A stretch of 7,859 bases of DNA from UBA5359 sp028699365 [NCBI: bacterium] (GTDB lineage Bacteria > UBP13 > UBA5359): positions 1 through 7,859 of the forward strand of contig JAQVUQ010000118.1 in the NCBI GenBank assembly GCA_028699365.1. Direction: 5' to 3'. Shown piece after piece: positions 1 through 5,943 of this stretch (its first letter is position 1; every line of letters begins with the position of its first letter). Made by a program: the position numbers and the translations under genes. The notes beneath the pieces are model-generated. The model ran no database searches. It was not told the origin of the DNA and saw nothing but the letters and a program-made list of their open reading frames with translations.

Positions 1-1
1 T

Positions 2-82
2 ACGGGGAGTGGAAGCTTAGAAGCTCAAAATATCCTCAGCCGTATATGCAACCGGGCAGGCTTGGGCAATGAAAGGGAATAA
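2..82 (+). CDS. possible C-terminal end of an upstream gene (partial)
   Basis: The reading frame beginning at base 2 is open from the window edge to a TAA at 80-82 and encodes 26 residues containing SLEAQNILSRI and ending GLGNERE, an amphipathic helix-like tail. Frame 1 is also open (to a TGA at 70-72), so open frame alone is weak evidence; I prefer frame 2 because of its more ordinary composition. No family can be recognised. It is antisense to the small ORF at 36-122 and the two are unlikely both to be translated. No terminator-like hairpin follows it before mrdA. Confidence 0.2.
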   Translation, partial: TGSGSLEAQNILSRICNRAGLGNERE

Positions 83-122
83 AGATACGTTCGTGATATG
101 TACTACTACCGTCCGCTTCCAT
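36..122 (-). CDS. possible 28-residue peptide divergent from mrdA
   Basis: On the minus strand an ATG at 122-120 opens a 28-codon frame ending in TGA at 38-36. The peptide starts MEADGSSTYHER and ends SLPGCIYG; it has no signal peptide or membrane segment and matches no family I recognise. What makes it worth listing is its coherent upstream context: a good promoter (TTGACA, 18 bp, TAAAAT at 197-168), a predicted start near 161, then AGGTGAG at 134-128 at proper spacing from the ATG. The transcript could instead be a small RNA, or the leader of a gene lying left of the window. The peptide itself is a weak call; the promoter is better supported. Confidence 0.22.
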   Translation of the reverse strand: MEADGSSTYHERIFIPFHCPSLPGCIYG

Positions 123-156
123 TGTCGCTCACCTGCCTTTATCATATGGATTGTCG

Positions 157-198
157 ATTGACACTTAATTTTAACGCCAATCACATGTATGTGTCAAT
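157..198. repeat. 8-bp perfect inverted repeat, possible operator
   Basis: ATTGACAC at 157-164 is matched by GTGTCAAT at 191-198, with 26 bp between the arms and centres 34 bp apart (a little over three helical turns). A smaller imperfect palindrome, CACATGTATGTG at 182-193, overlaps the right arm. The right arm contains the -35 of the minus-strand promoter, the left arm lies at its predicted start, and the right arm ends 16 bp before the mrdA -35. This would suit a dimeric regulator bridging two sites. The alternative is coincidence, because one arm is simply a consensus -35. Confidence 0.35.
168..197 (-). promoter_or_regulatory. minus-strand sigma-70-type promoter divergent from mrdA
   Basis: Read on the minus strand, a perfect -35 TTGACA (197-192) is followed after 18 bp by TAAAAT (173-168), one mismatch from the consensus -10. 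Transcription would begin near 161 and run leftward, away from mrdA. Both arms of the 157-198 inverted repeat touch this promoter: one covers the -35, the other covers the predicted start. Confidence 0.45.
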
Positions 199-214
199 GA
201 GAGATCCACCGTGC

Positions 215-243
215 TTGTCAGTCTCCCCCGGTATGGCTATAAT
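215..243 (+). promoter_or_regulatory. mrdA promoter positioned for a leaderless mRNA
   Basis: TTGTCA (215-220) and a perfect TATAAT (238-243) are separated by exactly 17 bp, a near-consensus housekeeping promoter. Only six bases separate the -10 from the mrdA ATG at 250, so the expected start point, about 7 bases past the hexamer, is the A of the initiation codon. No Shine-Dalgarno sequence precedes the ATG, which agrees with a leaderless transcript. Confidence 0.65.
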
Positions 244-249
244 TAGCCT

Positions 250-2007
250 ATGTACGCTCAGACCCAAAGGATAAAGATATTCGGATTGCTGCTTCTTCTG
301 GTGATTGTCGTAATAATCATCCGTTTGCTGCAGTTGCAGGTTATCCAGGGAAAAAAATATACCGCCATGGCCAAAGGCAACAGATTGCACCTGCTGCTGG
401 AGCAGCCGGCCAGGGGAGTCATCTTCGATCGCCATGGCCATATACTGGTATCAAACCGCATCAGGTGTGATCTGGCCATCGCACCACGGATGTCCGGAAG
501 CAGGAAGGCAATGGCGGAAGCAGCCGCTATGCTGAACATACCTCTGGAGGAGGTGACGCGGAAGCTTTCCGCCGACAGGGCCAGCCCCCTCGATCCTGTT
601 GTCGTTAAGGAAGGACTCACCGTGGAAGAGACGGCCATGGTGCTGGAGCGCAAGCATCGCCTGCATGGTGTCGTGATTAAGAGAGTTCCCTATCGCTTCT
701 ATGTTTACGGCGACCTGGCCTCGCACCTGTTGGGCTATGTGGGTGAGATAGACAGGGAGAAGCTGGAAGAACGTCGTCATTTAGGCTATCGTATGGGAGA
801 TGTCATCGGCAAGACGGGTGTGGAAAGTTTCTTCGATCCTACTCTGCACGGATTTTACATGGGCGGTCAGGCGGATTACGGCTCCGTAGGAGCCCATGGC
901 AGAGTTCTTACTGCTATGGAGGCAATCAGAGGCAGCAGTCTGCTGCTGTCTCTGGACAGGGATACTCAGGTTGCGGCTGAAGATGCCCTGGCCGGCCGGC
1001 CAGGCGCAGTGGTGGCGGTGGATGTACGCAACGGGGAGATACTGGCTATGGCCAGCAGCCCCGATTATGATCCCAATGCTTTTGTCGACGGTCTCAGTCA
1101 CACCGAGTGGAATAGCCTTTCTTCCAATCCCGGACATCCCTTGCAGAACAGGGCCTCCAACAGTGCGTGGCCGCCGGGATCAACCTTCAAGATGATCACA
1201 CTTGCGGCCGCATTGCAGGAGAGGGTAGTCGCTCCCGGTGAACGGTTTTACTGCGACGGCTCCTATAACCTGCCCGGACGACGTTTCCGTTGCTGGGATC
1301 ATAGCGGACACGGCTCGATAGGCCTGATGGAAGGGATGGCTCAATCGTGCGACGTGGTCTTCTATGAACTGGGAAGGAGGCTGGGAGAAGAACGGCTTCG
1401 TCGCTATGCCGAAGCCTTTGGCCTTGGAGAGAAGAGCGGCCTGTCTTTAGCAGGAGATACGCCCGGCAACATCCCTTCTGCCGCCTGGAAGAAAAAACGT
1501 TTTAAACAGGAGTGGTATGCCGGAGATACCCTTAATATGTCCATAGGACAGGGTTTTGTTCAGGCTTCTCCGCTGCAGATGGCCATATCCACGGCAGCGG
1601 TAGCCGGCGGCAAGCTCTACAAGCCGTTGCTGGTAAAGGCCGTGATCTCTCCCGGAGGCGTCATTATGCAGGAATACGGGCCTGTGATGCGCCGGCGCCT
1701 GCCTGTTCGCAATGATGTCCTGGCCATGGTTCGCCGGGGTATGCGGGCTGCGATTAAAGATCCCAAGGGGACGGGGCATCTGGCTGCTATTGAAGGGGTG
1801 GAAGTGGCCGGTAAAACGGGTACGGCGGAAGATCCTCCCAGGCGACCGCATGCCTGGTTTGTAGGCTATGCCCCCTATGCAGATCCCAGGGTGGCCGTCT
1901 GTGTTTTTCTGGAGCAGGGCGGACACGGAGGAGCGGCGGCGGCGCCCATTGCCCGTCGGGTTCTGGAGAAGGCTTTGATCACCACCGGTATTCCTCCTTC
2001 ACTCTGA
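250..2007 (+). CDS. mrdA: penicillin-binding protein 2 (class B transpeptidase)
   Basis: A class B D,D-transpeptidase that cross-links peptidoglycan during cell elongation, normally as partner of the SEDS polymerase RodA and the MreBCD rod complex. The 585-residue protein has a short cytoplasmic start, one membrane anchor (about residues 10-32), then the pedestal domain signature ARGVIFDRHG (54-63). The transpeptidase domain starts near 250 and carries all three active-site motifs: S311-T-F-K314 within WPPGSTFK, S366-C-D368 (SxD as in other PBP2s, for example SSD in E. coli), and K522-T-G-T525. SIGQGFVQASPLQMA (431-445) is another class B hallmark. The length is near the family norm and no key residue is missing. 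The start at 250 gives the expected anchor; there is no ribosome binding site but an ideal promoter just upstream, so it is probably translated from a leaderless mRNA. No rodA or mre gene is present nearby. Class B identity is near certain; PBP2 rather than PBP3/FtsI rests on overall resemblance. Confidence 0.96.
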   Translation: MYAQTQRIKIFGLLLLLVIVVIIIRLLQLQVIQGKKYTAMAKGNRLHLLLEQPARGVIFDRHGHILVSNRIRCDLAIAPRMSGSRKAMAEAAAMLNIPLEEVTRKLSADRASPLDPVVVKEGLTVEETAMVLERKHRLHGVVIKRVPYRFYVYGDLASHLLGYVGEIDREKLEERRHLGYRMGDVIGKTGVESFFDPTLHGFYMGGQADYGSVGAHGRVLTAMEAIRGSSLLLSLDRDTQVAAEDALAGRPGAVVAVDVRNGEILAMASSPDYDPNAFVDGLSHTEWNSLSSNPGHPLQNRASNSAWPPGSTFKMITLAAALQERVVAPGERFYCDGSYNLPGRRFRCWDHSGHGSIGLMEGMAQSCDVVFYELGRRLGEERLRRYAEAFGLGEKSGLSLAGDTPGNIPSAAWKKKRFKQEWYAGDTLNMSIGQGFVQASPLQMAISTAAVAGGKLYKPLLVKAVISPGGVIMQEYGPVMRRRLPVRNDVLAMVRRGMRAAIKDPKGTGHLAAIEGVEVAGKTGTAEDPPRRPHAWFVGYAPYADPRVAVCVFLEQGGHGGAAAAPIARRVLEKALITTGIPPSL

Positions 2008-2029
2008 AACGTCGCCGTTTGAAATAAGG

Positions 2030-2058
2030 TTGACTTTGCTCGCATATTATGATGCAAT
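2030..2058 (+). promoter_or_regulatory. weak candidate promoter before the coiled-coil gene
   Basis: TTGACT (2030-2035) is followed after 17 bp by TGCAAT (2053-2058), which keeps T1, A4, A5 and T6 of the -10 consensus. Its start point would fall at about 2065-2066, the ATG of the next gene, repeating the mrdA geometry. TATGAT at 2048-2053 is an alternative -10 but has no matching -35. The short gap after mrdA holds no terminator, so read-through from mrdA is also likely. Confidence 0.25.
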
Positions 2059-2065
2059 ATACCCA

Positions 2066-2266
2066 ATGGATGATAACAAAAAACTGTTGCTGGAGCAGAT
2101 GCGGGCCAAGATATGCAAGCTTGAGCGGGAACTGAGGGAACTGGACAGGCTTTACATAGGCATGTTGATGCAGTATGACAGGACTACGGCTTTCAAGGGA
2201 AAGAGAGAGAAACTCGAGCGCAAGTTAAGTGATCTAAAGGCCCGTCTCGAAAGGATTAAGGAGTGA
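2066..2266 (+). CDS. small coiled-coil protein of unknown function
   Basis: A 66-residue, highly charged, helix-rich protein that I do not recognise as a named family. Helix 1 (about 5-33; LLLEQMRAKICKLERELREL) and helix 2 (about 46-66; REKLERKLSDLKARLERIKE) show heptad-like leucines flanked by Lys/Arg/Glu. They are joined by a segment containing GMLMQYDRTTAFKG, so an antiparallel helical hairpin or dimeric coiled coil is likely. There is no signal peptide or membrane segment, so it should be cytoplasmic. I chose the ATG at 2066; a TTG at 2030 in the same frame would add twelve residues but lacks proper ribosome binding site spacing. No Shine-Dalgarno is visible before 2066 either. Its stop overlaps the GTG start of ykuK by 4 nt (GTGA), implying translational coupling and a possible joint role. 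The coding call is strong because the overlap and composition fit; function is unknown. Confidence 0.72.
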   Translation: MDDNKKLLLEQMRAKICKLERELRELDRLYIGMLMQYDRTTAFKGKREKLERKLSDLKARLERIKE

Positions 2267-2745
2267 GGGGATTGACCTTCAACAGTCCGACTTACGGGAA
2301 GATGAATTTCGAAGAGATGTTCAGCCGTCTCATAGCGTTCATCGAGCAGGCGCCTGACAATAAGCATAACATAATAGTAGGCACGGATTCCGCTCCCGGC
2401 GATATAATAAACTATATCACGGCCATAGTGGTACACCGTGTGGGCCAGGGAGGCTGTTACTTCTATTCACGGATGAGAGAACACAAGCAGCGGGGTCTGA
2501 ATCAGCGCATTTTCTACGAAGTGGCACTCAGTCTGGAGATGGCCAGTAAAATCAGTGAGAAGCTGTCCGAAAACGGCTGGGCGGATCTTCCTCTGGAGAT
2601 ACACCTTGATGTCGGCGATAAAGGTGAAACCCGCAAGATAATCCAGGAAGTGGTCGGCATGGTGACCGGAAGCGGCTACAGGGTCAAAACCAAGCCCGAC
2701 TCCTACGGGGCCAGTAAAGTGGCCGACAGACATTCCCACAGCTAA
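2263..2745 (+). CDS. ykuK: YkuK/DUF458 family RNase H-like protein
   Basis: A 160-residue protein of the YkuK (DUF458) family, which adopts an RNase H-like fold; its biological substrate is not known to me. Visible signatures are FNSPTYGKMNFEEMF at the N-terminus (6-20), IIVGTDS (37-43, acidic residue D42), EIHLDVGDKGETRKII (112-127, D116 and D119) and the terminal KPDSYGASKVADRH (145-157, D146 and D155). These acidic residues could form a metal site as in RNase H-like nucleases; that is inference. Length is normal and the protein looks intact. The GTG start at 2263 overlaps the coiled-coil gene's stop, with AAGGA at 2251-2255 upstream. A TTG at 2272 is an equally credible start because AAGGAG (2258-2263) sits 8 nt before it and the product would begin MTFNSPTYGK. 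The 3' end overlaps the convergent PBP1A gene by 4 nt. Confidence 0.88.
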   Translation: MRGLTFNSPTYGKMNFEEMFSRLIAFIEQAPDNKHNIIVGTDSAPGDIINYITAIVVHRVGQGGCYFYSRMREHKQRGLNQRIFYEVALSLEMASKISEKLSENGWADLPLEIHLDVGDKGETRKIIQEVVGMVTGSGYRVKTKPDSYGASKVADRHSHS

Positions 2746-5069
2746 TTATGCACATCACAGTAGTCTTGTGGTATTCTATCTTTTCTGATACTGCGGGTAT
2801 TGGTTTCCGGGCATTTGCCGGTGGCCCTTTTGCCGGTGAGGCGGCAAAAGCTTACATCCTGCCAGACGGCTGTCCCGGCACTTCTTGCAGCCGGAGCTTT
2901 GGTGTTTCCGGGTTGTGTTGACCGTGTTTCCTCAGGCTGCCCGGAGGGTTTGTGCTCTCTGGGCGGCTCCGTCGTTCTTTCCGCAGGCTCTTCGCTCTCC
3001 CCATGTACGTTGCACGTCGCTGACGGAGCTTTGCCGGAGGCAAACGTTCTGGTCACCACTTCCGGGCAACCGGGCGAAGGTAGTAATCCGCTCTCCGGAC
3101 AGACTTGCAGGGTGACGGAATCGTCTTTATCCGTTTGCTTTTCATCCTTCTTTTCGGTGGATAGCTTCTTGTCCAGGTTGTCTTCTTTGGCCGGCTGCGG
3201 CGCTTCATGCCTTTTTTGAGCAGCCTCAATCTCCAGGGCTCTCTTCATGGCCGGGCGCATGAAGGCCGACCATGCTTTAGCCGGAACGGTTCCTCCCACC
3301 ACCCCATGAGCCATGGGCCTGTTGTTGTCGTTGCCCACCCAGACCGCTGTCACCAGCTTGTCGGTGAAGCCTACGAACCAGGCATCCTTGTAATCGCTGG
3401 TGGTGCCGGTCTTGCCCGATGCCGGATAGCCTATGGACGCGCCACGCCCGGTTCCGCGTGTAATGACCCCTCTCATCATGTCTACCATGGTATCAGCCGT
3501 TTCCTGTCTGAGAACACGTTCCGTCCGGGGTTTATACTCTTCCAGGACGTTGCCCCAGCGGTCGGTGATGCGAAGAATGGCGGTCGGTTGGCACCTTACG
3601 CCGCCGTTGGCCAGGACGCCGTAGGCGGTGGCCATCTCCAGCGGTATGACCCCGTGCGTCAGACCGCCCAGGGCGCAGGCAAGATTGCTGTCGTAAACCG
3701 GGCTGACGGTGGTAATTCCCATGCGCTTGACGTAGTCCAGGACGTTGAGCACGCCCAGCTTCTCCGTGAGCTTCACAGCCGGGACGTTGATGGATCTTTC
3801 CAGCGCCGAGCGCAAGGTTATAGTTCCATGGAAGCGCCCGTCATAATTACGGGGGCTGTAGATGCCTGACCCGGAACCGTAGCTGACAGGCGAATCGCTT
3901 ATGGTATCGGTGGGTTTCATGCCGCTGTCGATGGCGGCGGTATAGACGAACGGTTTGAAAGCCGAACCCGGCTGACGTTTGGCCTGGGCAGCCCGGTTGA
4001 ACTGACTCTCCTTGAAGCTGCGTCCTCCGACCATAGCCTTTATCTGCCCCGTTTTGACATCCAGAGCTACCAGCGCGGCCTGGCTTATCCGGAGGTATTT
4101 CGCTTCCTCCAGCCCTTGGCGGACGGCTTTCTCCGCTGCTTCCTGCATATCCAGATCCAGAGAGGTCACTATACGCAGACCGCCCTTGTAAACCATGTCG
4201 GCGCCGTATTTGTCGATCAGAGGAAAGAGCAGGTATGAAACGAAATAAGGGGCCTTGTTGTCTACAAGGCCGGCTGTCCGCAGACCGGCCAGCCGAATGC
4301 GCGTCCTTCCGGCATCGTCTGCCTCTTCTCCGGTTATGAAGCCCAGATCCGCCATGCGCCTAAGGACTACGGCCTGTCGCGATTTAGCCAGATCCATATT
4401 CACGTAGGGAGAGTAGCTGGATGGAGCTTTAGGTAATCCCGCCAGCATGGCCGCCTCGGCCAGATTGAGATCCCTGGCTTTCTTGCCGTAGTATATCTGG
4501 GAGGCTGTTTCTATGCCGTAGGCGCCGGAGCCGAAGTAGACCTGGTTCAGGTAGAGCTCCAGTATCTCTTCCTTGGAATACTTGCGTTCTATCTGCAGGG
4601 CCAGGATCATCTCTCTGAGCTTGCGGGTTACGGTCCTTCTCTGTGACAGGAATATGTTGCGGGCCAACTGCTGCGTGATCGTGCTGCCGCCCTGGCGGAT
4701 GCCGCCTCCGCGGAAGTTCTCGACAAAGGCTCGTCCTATGCCTCTGACGTCCACGCCGTGGTGATTGAAGAACCGTGAATCCTCTATGGCCACAATGGAA
4801 TCCTGCATCACCTGAGGTATATCGGTTATGGGAACGAACTCCCTGTTCTCTATGCATAAGTTAGCAAGAAGACGTCCGCTCTCGTCATATACCTTGGATG
4901 TTTCGTTAGGCCTGTATTCCCCGATAGCCTTGATGTTGGGCAAATCCTGAAACAGGCTGATACCTATACCCAGAATACCCCCTGCCGCCAGCAGCAGGAC
5001 GATAGTATAAAGAGTATTGAAAAGCAGCCTTAAAAAACCTGTTCTTCTCTTAGCGTGTTTTCTTCGCAT
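2742..5069 (-). CDS. ponA: bifunctional penicillin-binding protein, PBP1A family
   Basis: A class A PBP (also called mrcA) that polymerises lipid II into glycan strands and cross-links them outside the cytoplasmic membrane. The 775-residue protein has a basic cytoplasmic start and one membrane anchor (about 17-40). The GT51 glycosyltransferase domain (about 60-240) shows EDSRFFNHHG (96-105, catalytic E96), GGSTITQQLARN (127-138) and KEEILELYLNQVYFG (166-180). The transpeptidase domain (about 330-610) shows S369-A-F-K372, S426-I-N428 and K553-T-G-T556, all intact. The C-terminal extension is unusual: a charged linker (about 613-652), a Cys module (657-689), a Pro/Glu/Thr-rich linker (690-735) and a second copy of the Cys module (742-774). 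AAGGAG lies 5 nt before the ATG, confirming the start. It is transcribed alone from the divergent promoter region and converges on ykuK with a 4-nt overlap. Confidence 0.96.
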   Translation of the reverse strand: MRRKHAKRRTGFLRLLFNTLYTIVLLLAAGGILGIGISLFQDLPNIKAIGEYRPNETSKVYDESGRLLANLCIENREFVPITDIPQVMQDSIVAIEDSRFFNHHGVDVRGIGRAFVENFRGGGIRQGGSTITQQLARNIFLSQRRTVTRKLREMILALQIERKYSKEEILELYLNQVYFGSGAYGIETASQIYYGKKARDLNLAEAAMLAGLPKAPSSYSPYVNMDLAKSRQAVVLRRMADLGFITGEEADDAGRTRIRLAGLRTAGLVDNKAPYFVSYLLFPLIDKYGADMVYKGGLRIVTSLDLDMQEAAEKAVRQGLEEAKYLRISQAALVALDVKTGQIKAMVGGRSFKESQFNRAAQAKRQPGSAFKPFVYTAAIDSGMKPTDTISDSPVSYGSGSGIYSPRNYDGRFHGTITLRSALERSINVPAVKLTEKLGVLNVLDYVKRMGITTVSPVYDSNLACALGGLTHGVIPLEMATAYGVLANGGVRCQPTAILRITDRWGNVLEEYKPRTERVLRQETADTMVDMMRGVITRGTGRGASIGYPASGKTGTTSDYKDAWFVGFTDKLVTAVWVGNDNNRPMAHGVVGGTVPAKAWSAFMRPAMKRALEIEAAQKRHEAPQPAKEDNLDKKLSTEKKDEKQTDKDDSVTLQVCPESGLLPSPGCPEVVTRTFASGKAPSATCNVHGESEEPAERTTEPPREHKPSGQPEETRSTQPGNTKAPAARSAGTAVWQDVSFCRLTGKRATGKCPETNTRSIRKDRIPQDYCDVHN

Positions 5070-5087
5070 CTTTTCTCCTTGTCAAAA

Positions 5088-5107
5088 GAAGCCGAAAGCC
5101 GGCATTC
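5088..5107 (-). promoter_or_regulatory. short hairpin in the PBP1A 5' leader
   Basis: GAAGCCG (5088-5094) can pair with CGGC-a-TTC (5100-5107): seven pairs with one bulged base and a 5-nt loop. In the PBP1A transcript it would lie about 6 nt after the predicted start and be followed by four U residues and then the Shine-Dalgarno. It is too short for a confident attenuator but lies entirely inside the leader. Confidence 0.18.
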
Positions 5108-5119
5108 TCTACCTGAATA

Positions 5120-5148
5120 ATTATACTATAGCTGTAACTCTATAACAA
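5120..5148 (-). promoter_or_regulatory. PBP1A promoter (minus strand)
   Basis: Read on the minus strand, TTGTTA (5148-5143) and a perfect TATAAT (5125-5120) are separated by exactly 17 bp. Transcription would start near 5113, giving a leader of about 44 nt that contains AAGGAG (5080-5075), 5 nt from the ATG at 5069. Its -35 overlaps the position where a -35 for the divergent cpsB promoter would lie. Confidence 0.6.
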
Positions 5149-5160
5149 TTGCGCCCACTT

Positions 5161-5169
5161 TGGTATAAT
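5161..5169 (+). promoter_or_regulatory. extended -10 promoter for the cpsB-yggT-glycosyltransferase operon
   Basis: TGGTATAAT at 5161-5169 is a perfect extended -10 element (TGn then TATAAT). Seventeen bp upstream, 5141-5146 reads TATAAC, a poor -35, which is usual for extended -10 promoters. Transcription would start near 5176, leaving a leader of about 35-40 nt before the coding region. Confidence 0.5.
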
Positions 5170-5214
5170 TGATAACACATATTGTAAAAGTCCCAGGAAA
5201 GGTTAAGGTTGCGG

Positions 5215-5943
5215 ATGATAGATCTGCATTGTCATGTGATACCCGGCATCGATGACGGACCTGAAGATATGGAAGAGGCATTGTCATTATGCCGTACGCT
5301 CAAGGGTGAGGATGTTGACGTAATCGTGGCTACGCCCCATTATTACCCTGAGGAATGGTCTGTGGCCAGAGTAGACGACGTTCTGGCCGGCTGCCGTGAT
5401 CTGGCAAATCTGTTGGGTGACGGCGGGCCGGCGATTGTTGCCGGAGGAGAGATCGGCATTTTCAACGGCATCGCCGGAGCTGTATCCGACGGCAGGGTGC
5501 CGTTGCTGGGTGAAGGCGATTGTATTTTGCTTGAGACCCCTCTCTGGCAAACGCCGTTATGTTTTGAAGAAGAGATATTCATACTGCTGGCAAAAGGCTA
5601 TCGTCCTATTCTGGCTCACCCTGAGCGCAGTCGTGAATTCAGACGGATAGCCGAAGGCCTGCTGGCCATGCGCCGCCAGGGAGTAATGCTTCAGGTTACG
5701 GCCGGCAGCCTGGTCGGCAGCTACGGTCCGCATGTAAAGGCGGCTGCAGAGATGCTGGCTGCGCAAGGGGGCATAGATCTGGTGGCATCCGATTTGCACC
5801 CCGGCCGGAAGCCGGATCTGAAAACGGCCTATCCGGCCCTGTCAAGGTTGATCGGAGCCAAAGCCGCAGACAGGGTATTCTACGATACCCCGGTTGAAGT
5901 GCTGGGAAAATCGGAAAAGAGGTGTTCTACGTGCAATTGCTGA
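5215..5943 (+). CDS. cpsB: CpsB/YwqE-type PHP-family tyrosine-protein phosphatase
   Basis: A 242-residue protein of the PHP metal-dependent hydrolase superfamily, subfamily CpsB/CapC/YwqE. Its known members are manganese-dependent phosphotyrosine phosphatases that oppose the bacterial tyrosine kinases controlling capsule and exopolysaccharide export. The metal-ligand motifs are all present: MIDLHCH (H5, H7), IPGIDDGP (9-16), ATPHY (H42), GGEI (E79), AHPER (H135) and ASDLH (D193, H195). Length is normal. I chose the ATG at 5215 because family members begin MIDxHxH; a TTG at 5209 would add two residues and is better spaced from AGGAAAGG (5195-5202). The protein ends in an odd CSTCNC tail (C237, C240, C242), encoded partly where yggT begins. 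It is first in an operon with yggT and a glycosyltransferase. No cognate kinase or other capsule gene is in the window, so its substrate is unknown. Confidence 0.9.
   Translation: MIDLHCHVIPGIDDGPEDMEEALSLCRTLKGEDVDVIVATPHYYPEEWSVARVDDVLAGCRDLANLLGDGGPAIVAGGEIGIFNGIAGAVSDGRVPLLGEGDCILLETPLWQTPLCFEEEIFILLAKGYRPILAHPERSREFRRIAEGLLAMRRQGVMLQVTAGSLVGSYGPHVKAAAEMLAAQGGIDLVASDLHPGRKPDLKTAYPALSRLIGAKAADRVFYDTPVEVLGKSEKRCSTCNC

Noticed and set aside
158-163. TTGACA on the + strand as the -35 of an additional mrdA promoter
   Set aside because: No acceptable -10 lies 16-18 bp downstream (TCACAT and neighbours are poor). It is better explained as one arm of the inverted repeat.
1447-1926. Minus-strand 159-codon frame inside mrdA
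   Set aside because: Antisense to conserved PBP2 motifs including KTGT; no domain, no promoter or ribosome binding site seen.
2008-2024. Small hairpin AAACG / CGTTT just after the mrdA stop as a terminator
   Set aside because: Only 5 bp of AT-leaning stem with no T-run; too weak to end transcription.
2827-2850. Perfect 9-bp hairpin CTTTTGCCG / CGGCAAAAG near the convergent gene ends
   Set aside because: It lacks a following T-run on either strand and arises from the coding of the second Cys module, where the TGKRATGK stretch repeats similar codons. Not a terminator.
3207-3869. Long + strand frame of 220 codons inside the PBP1A gene
   Set aside because: It is antisense to strongly conserved PBP1A transpeptidase sequence, has no recognisable domain, and is explained by the codon composition of the real gene.
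4429-4857. Minus-strand frame of 142 codons within the PBP1A glycosyltransferase region
   Set aside because: It is in a different frame from the intact, motif-complete PBP1A and is rich in Arg/His/Pro, as expected of an out-of-frame reading.
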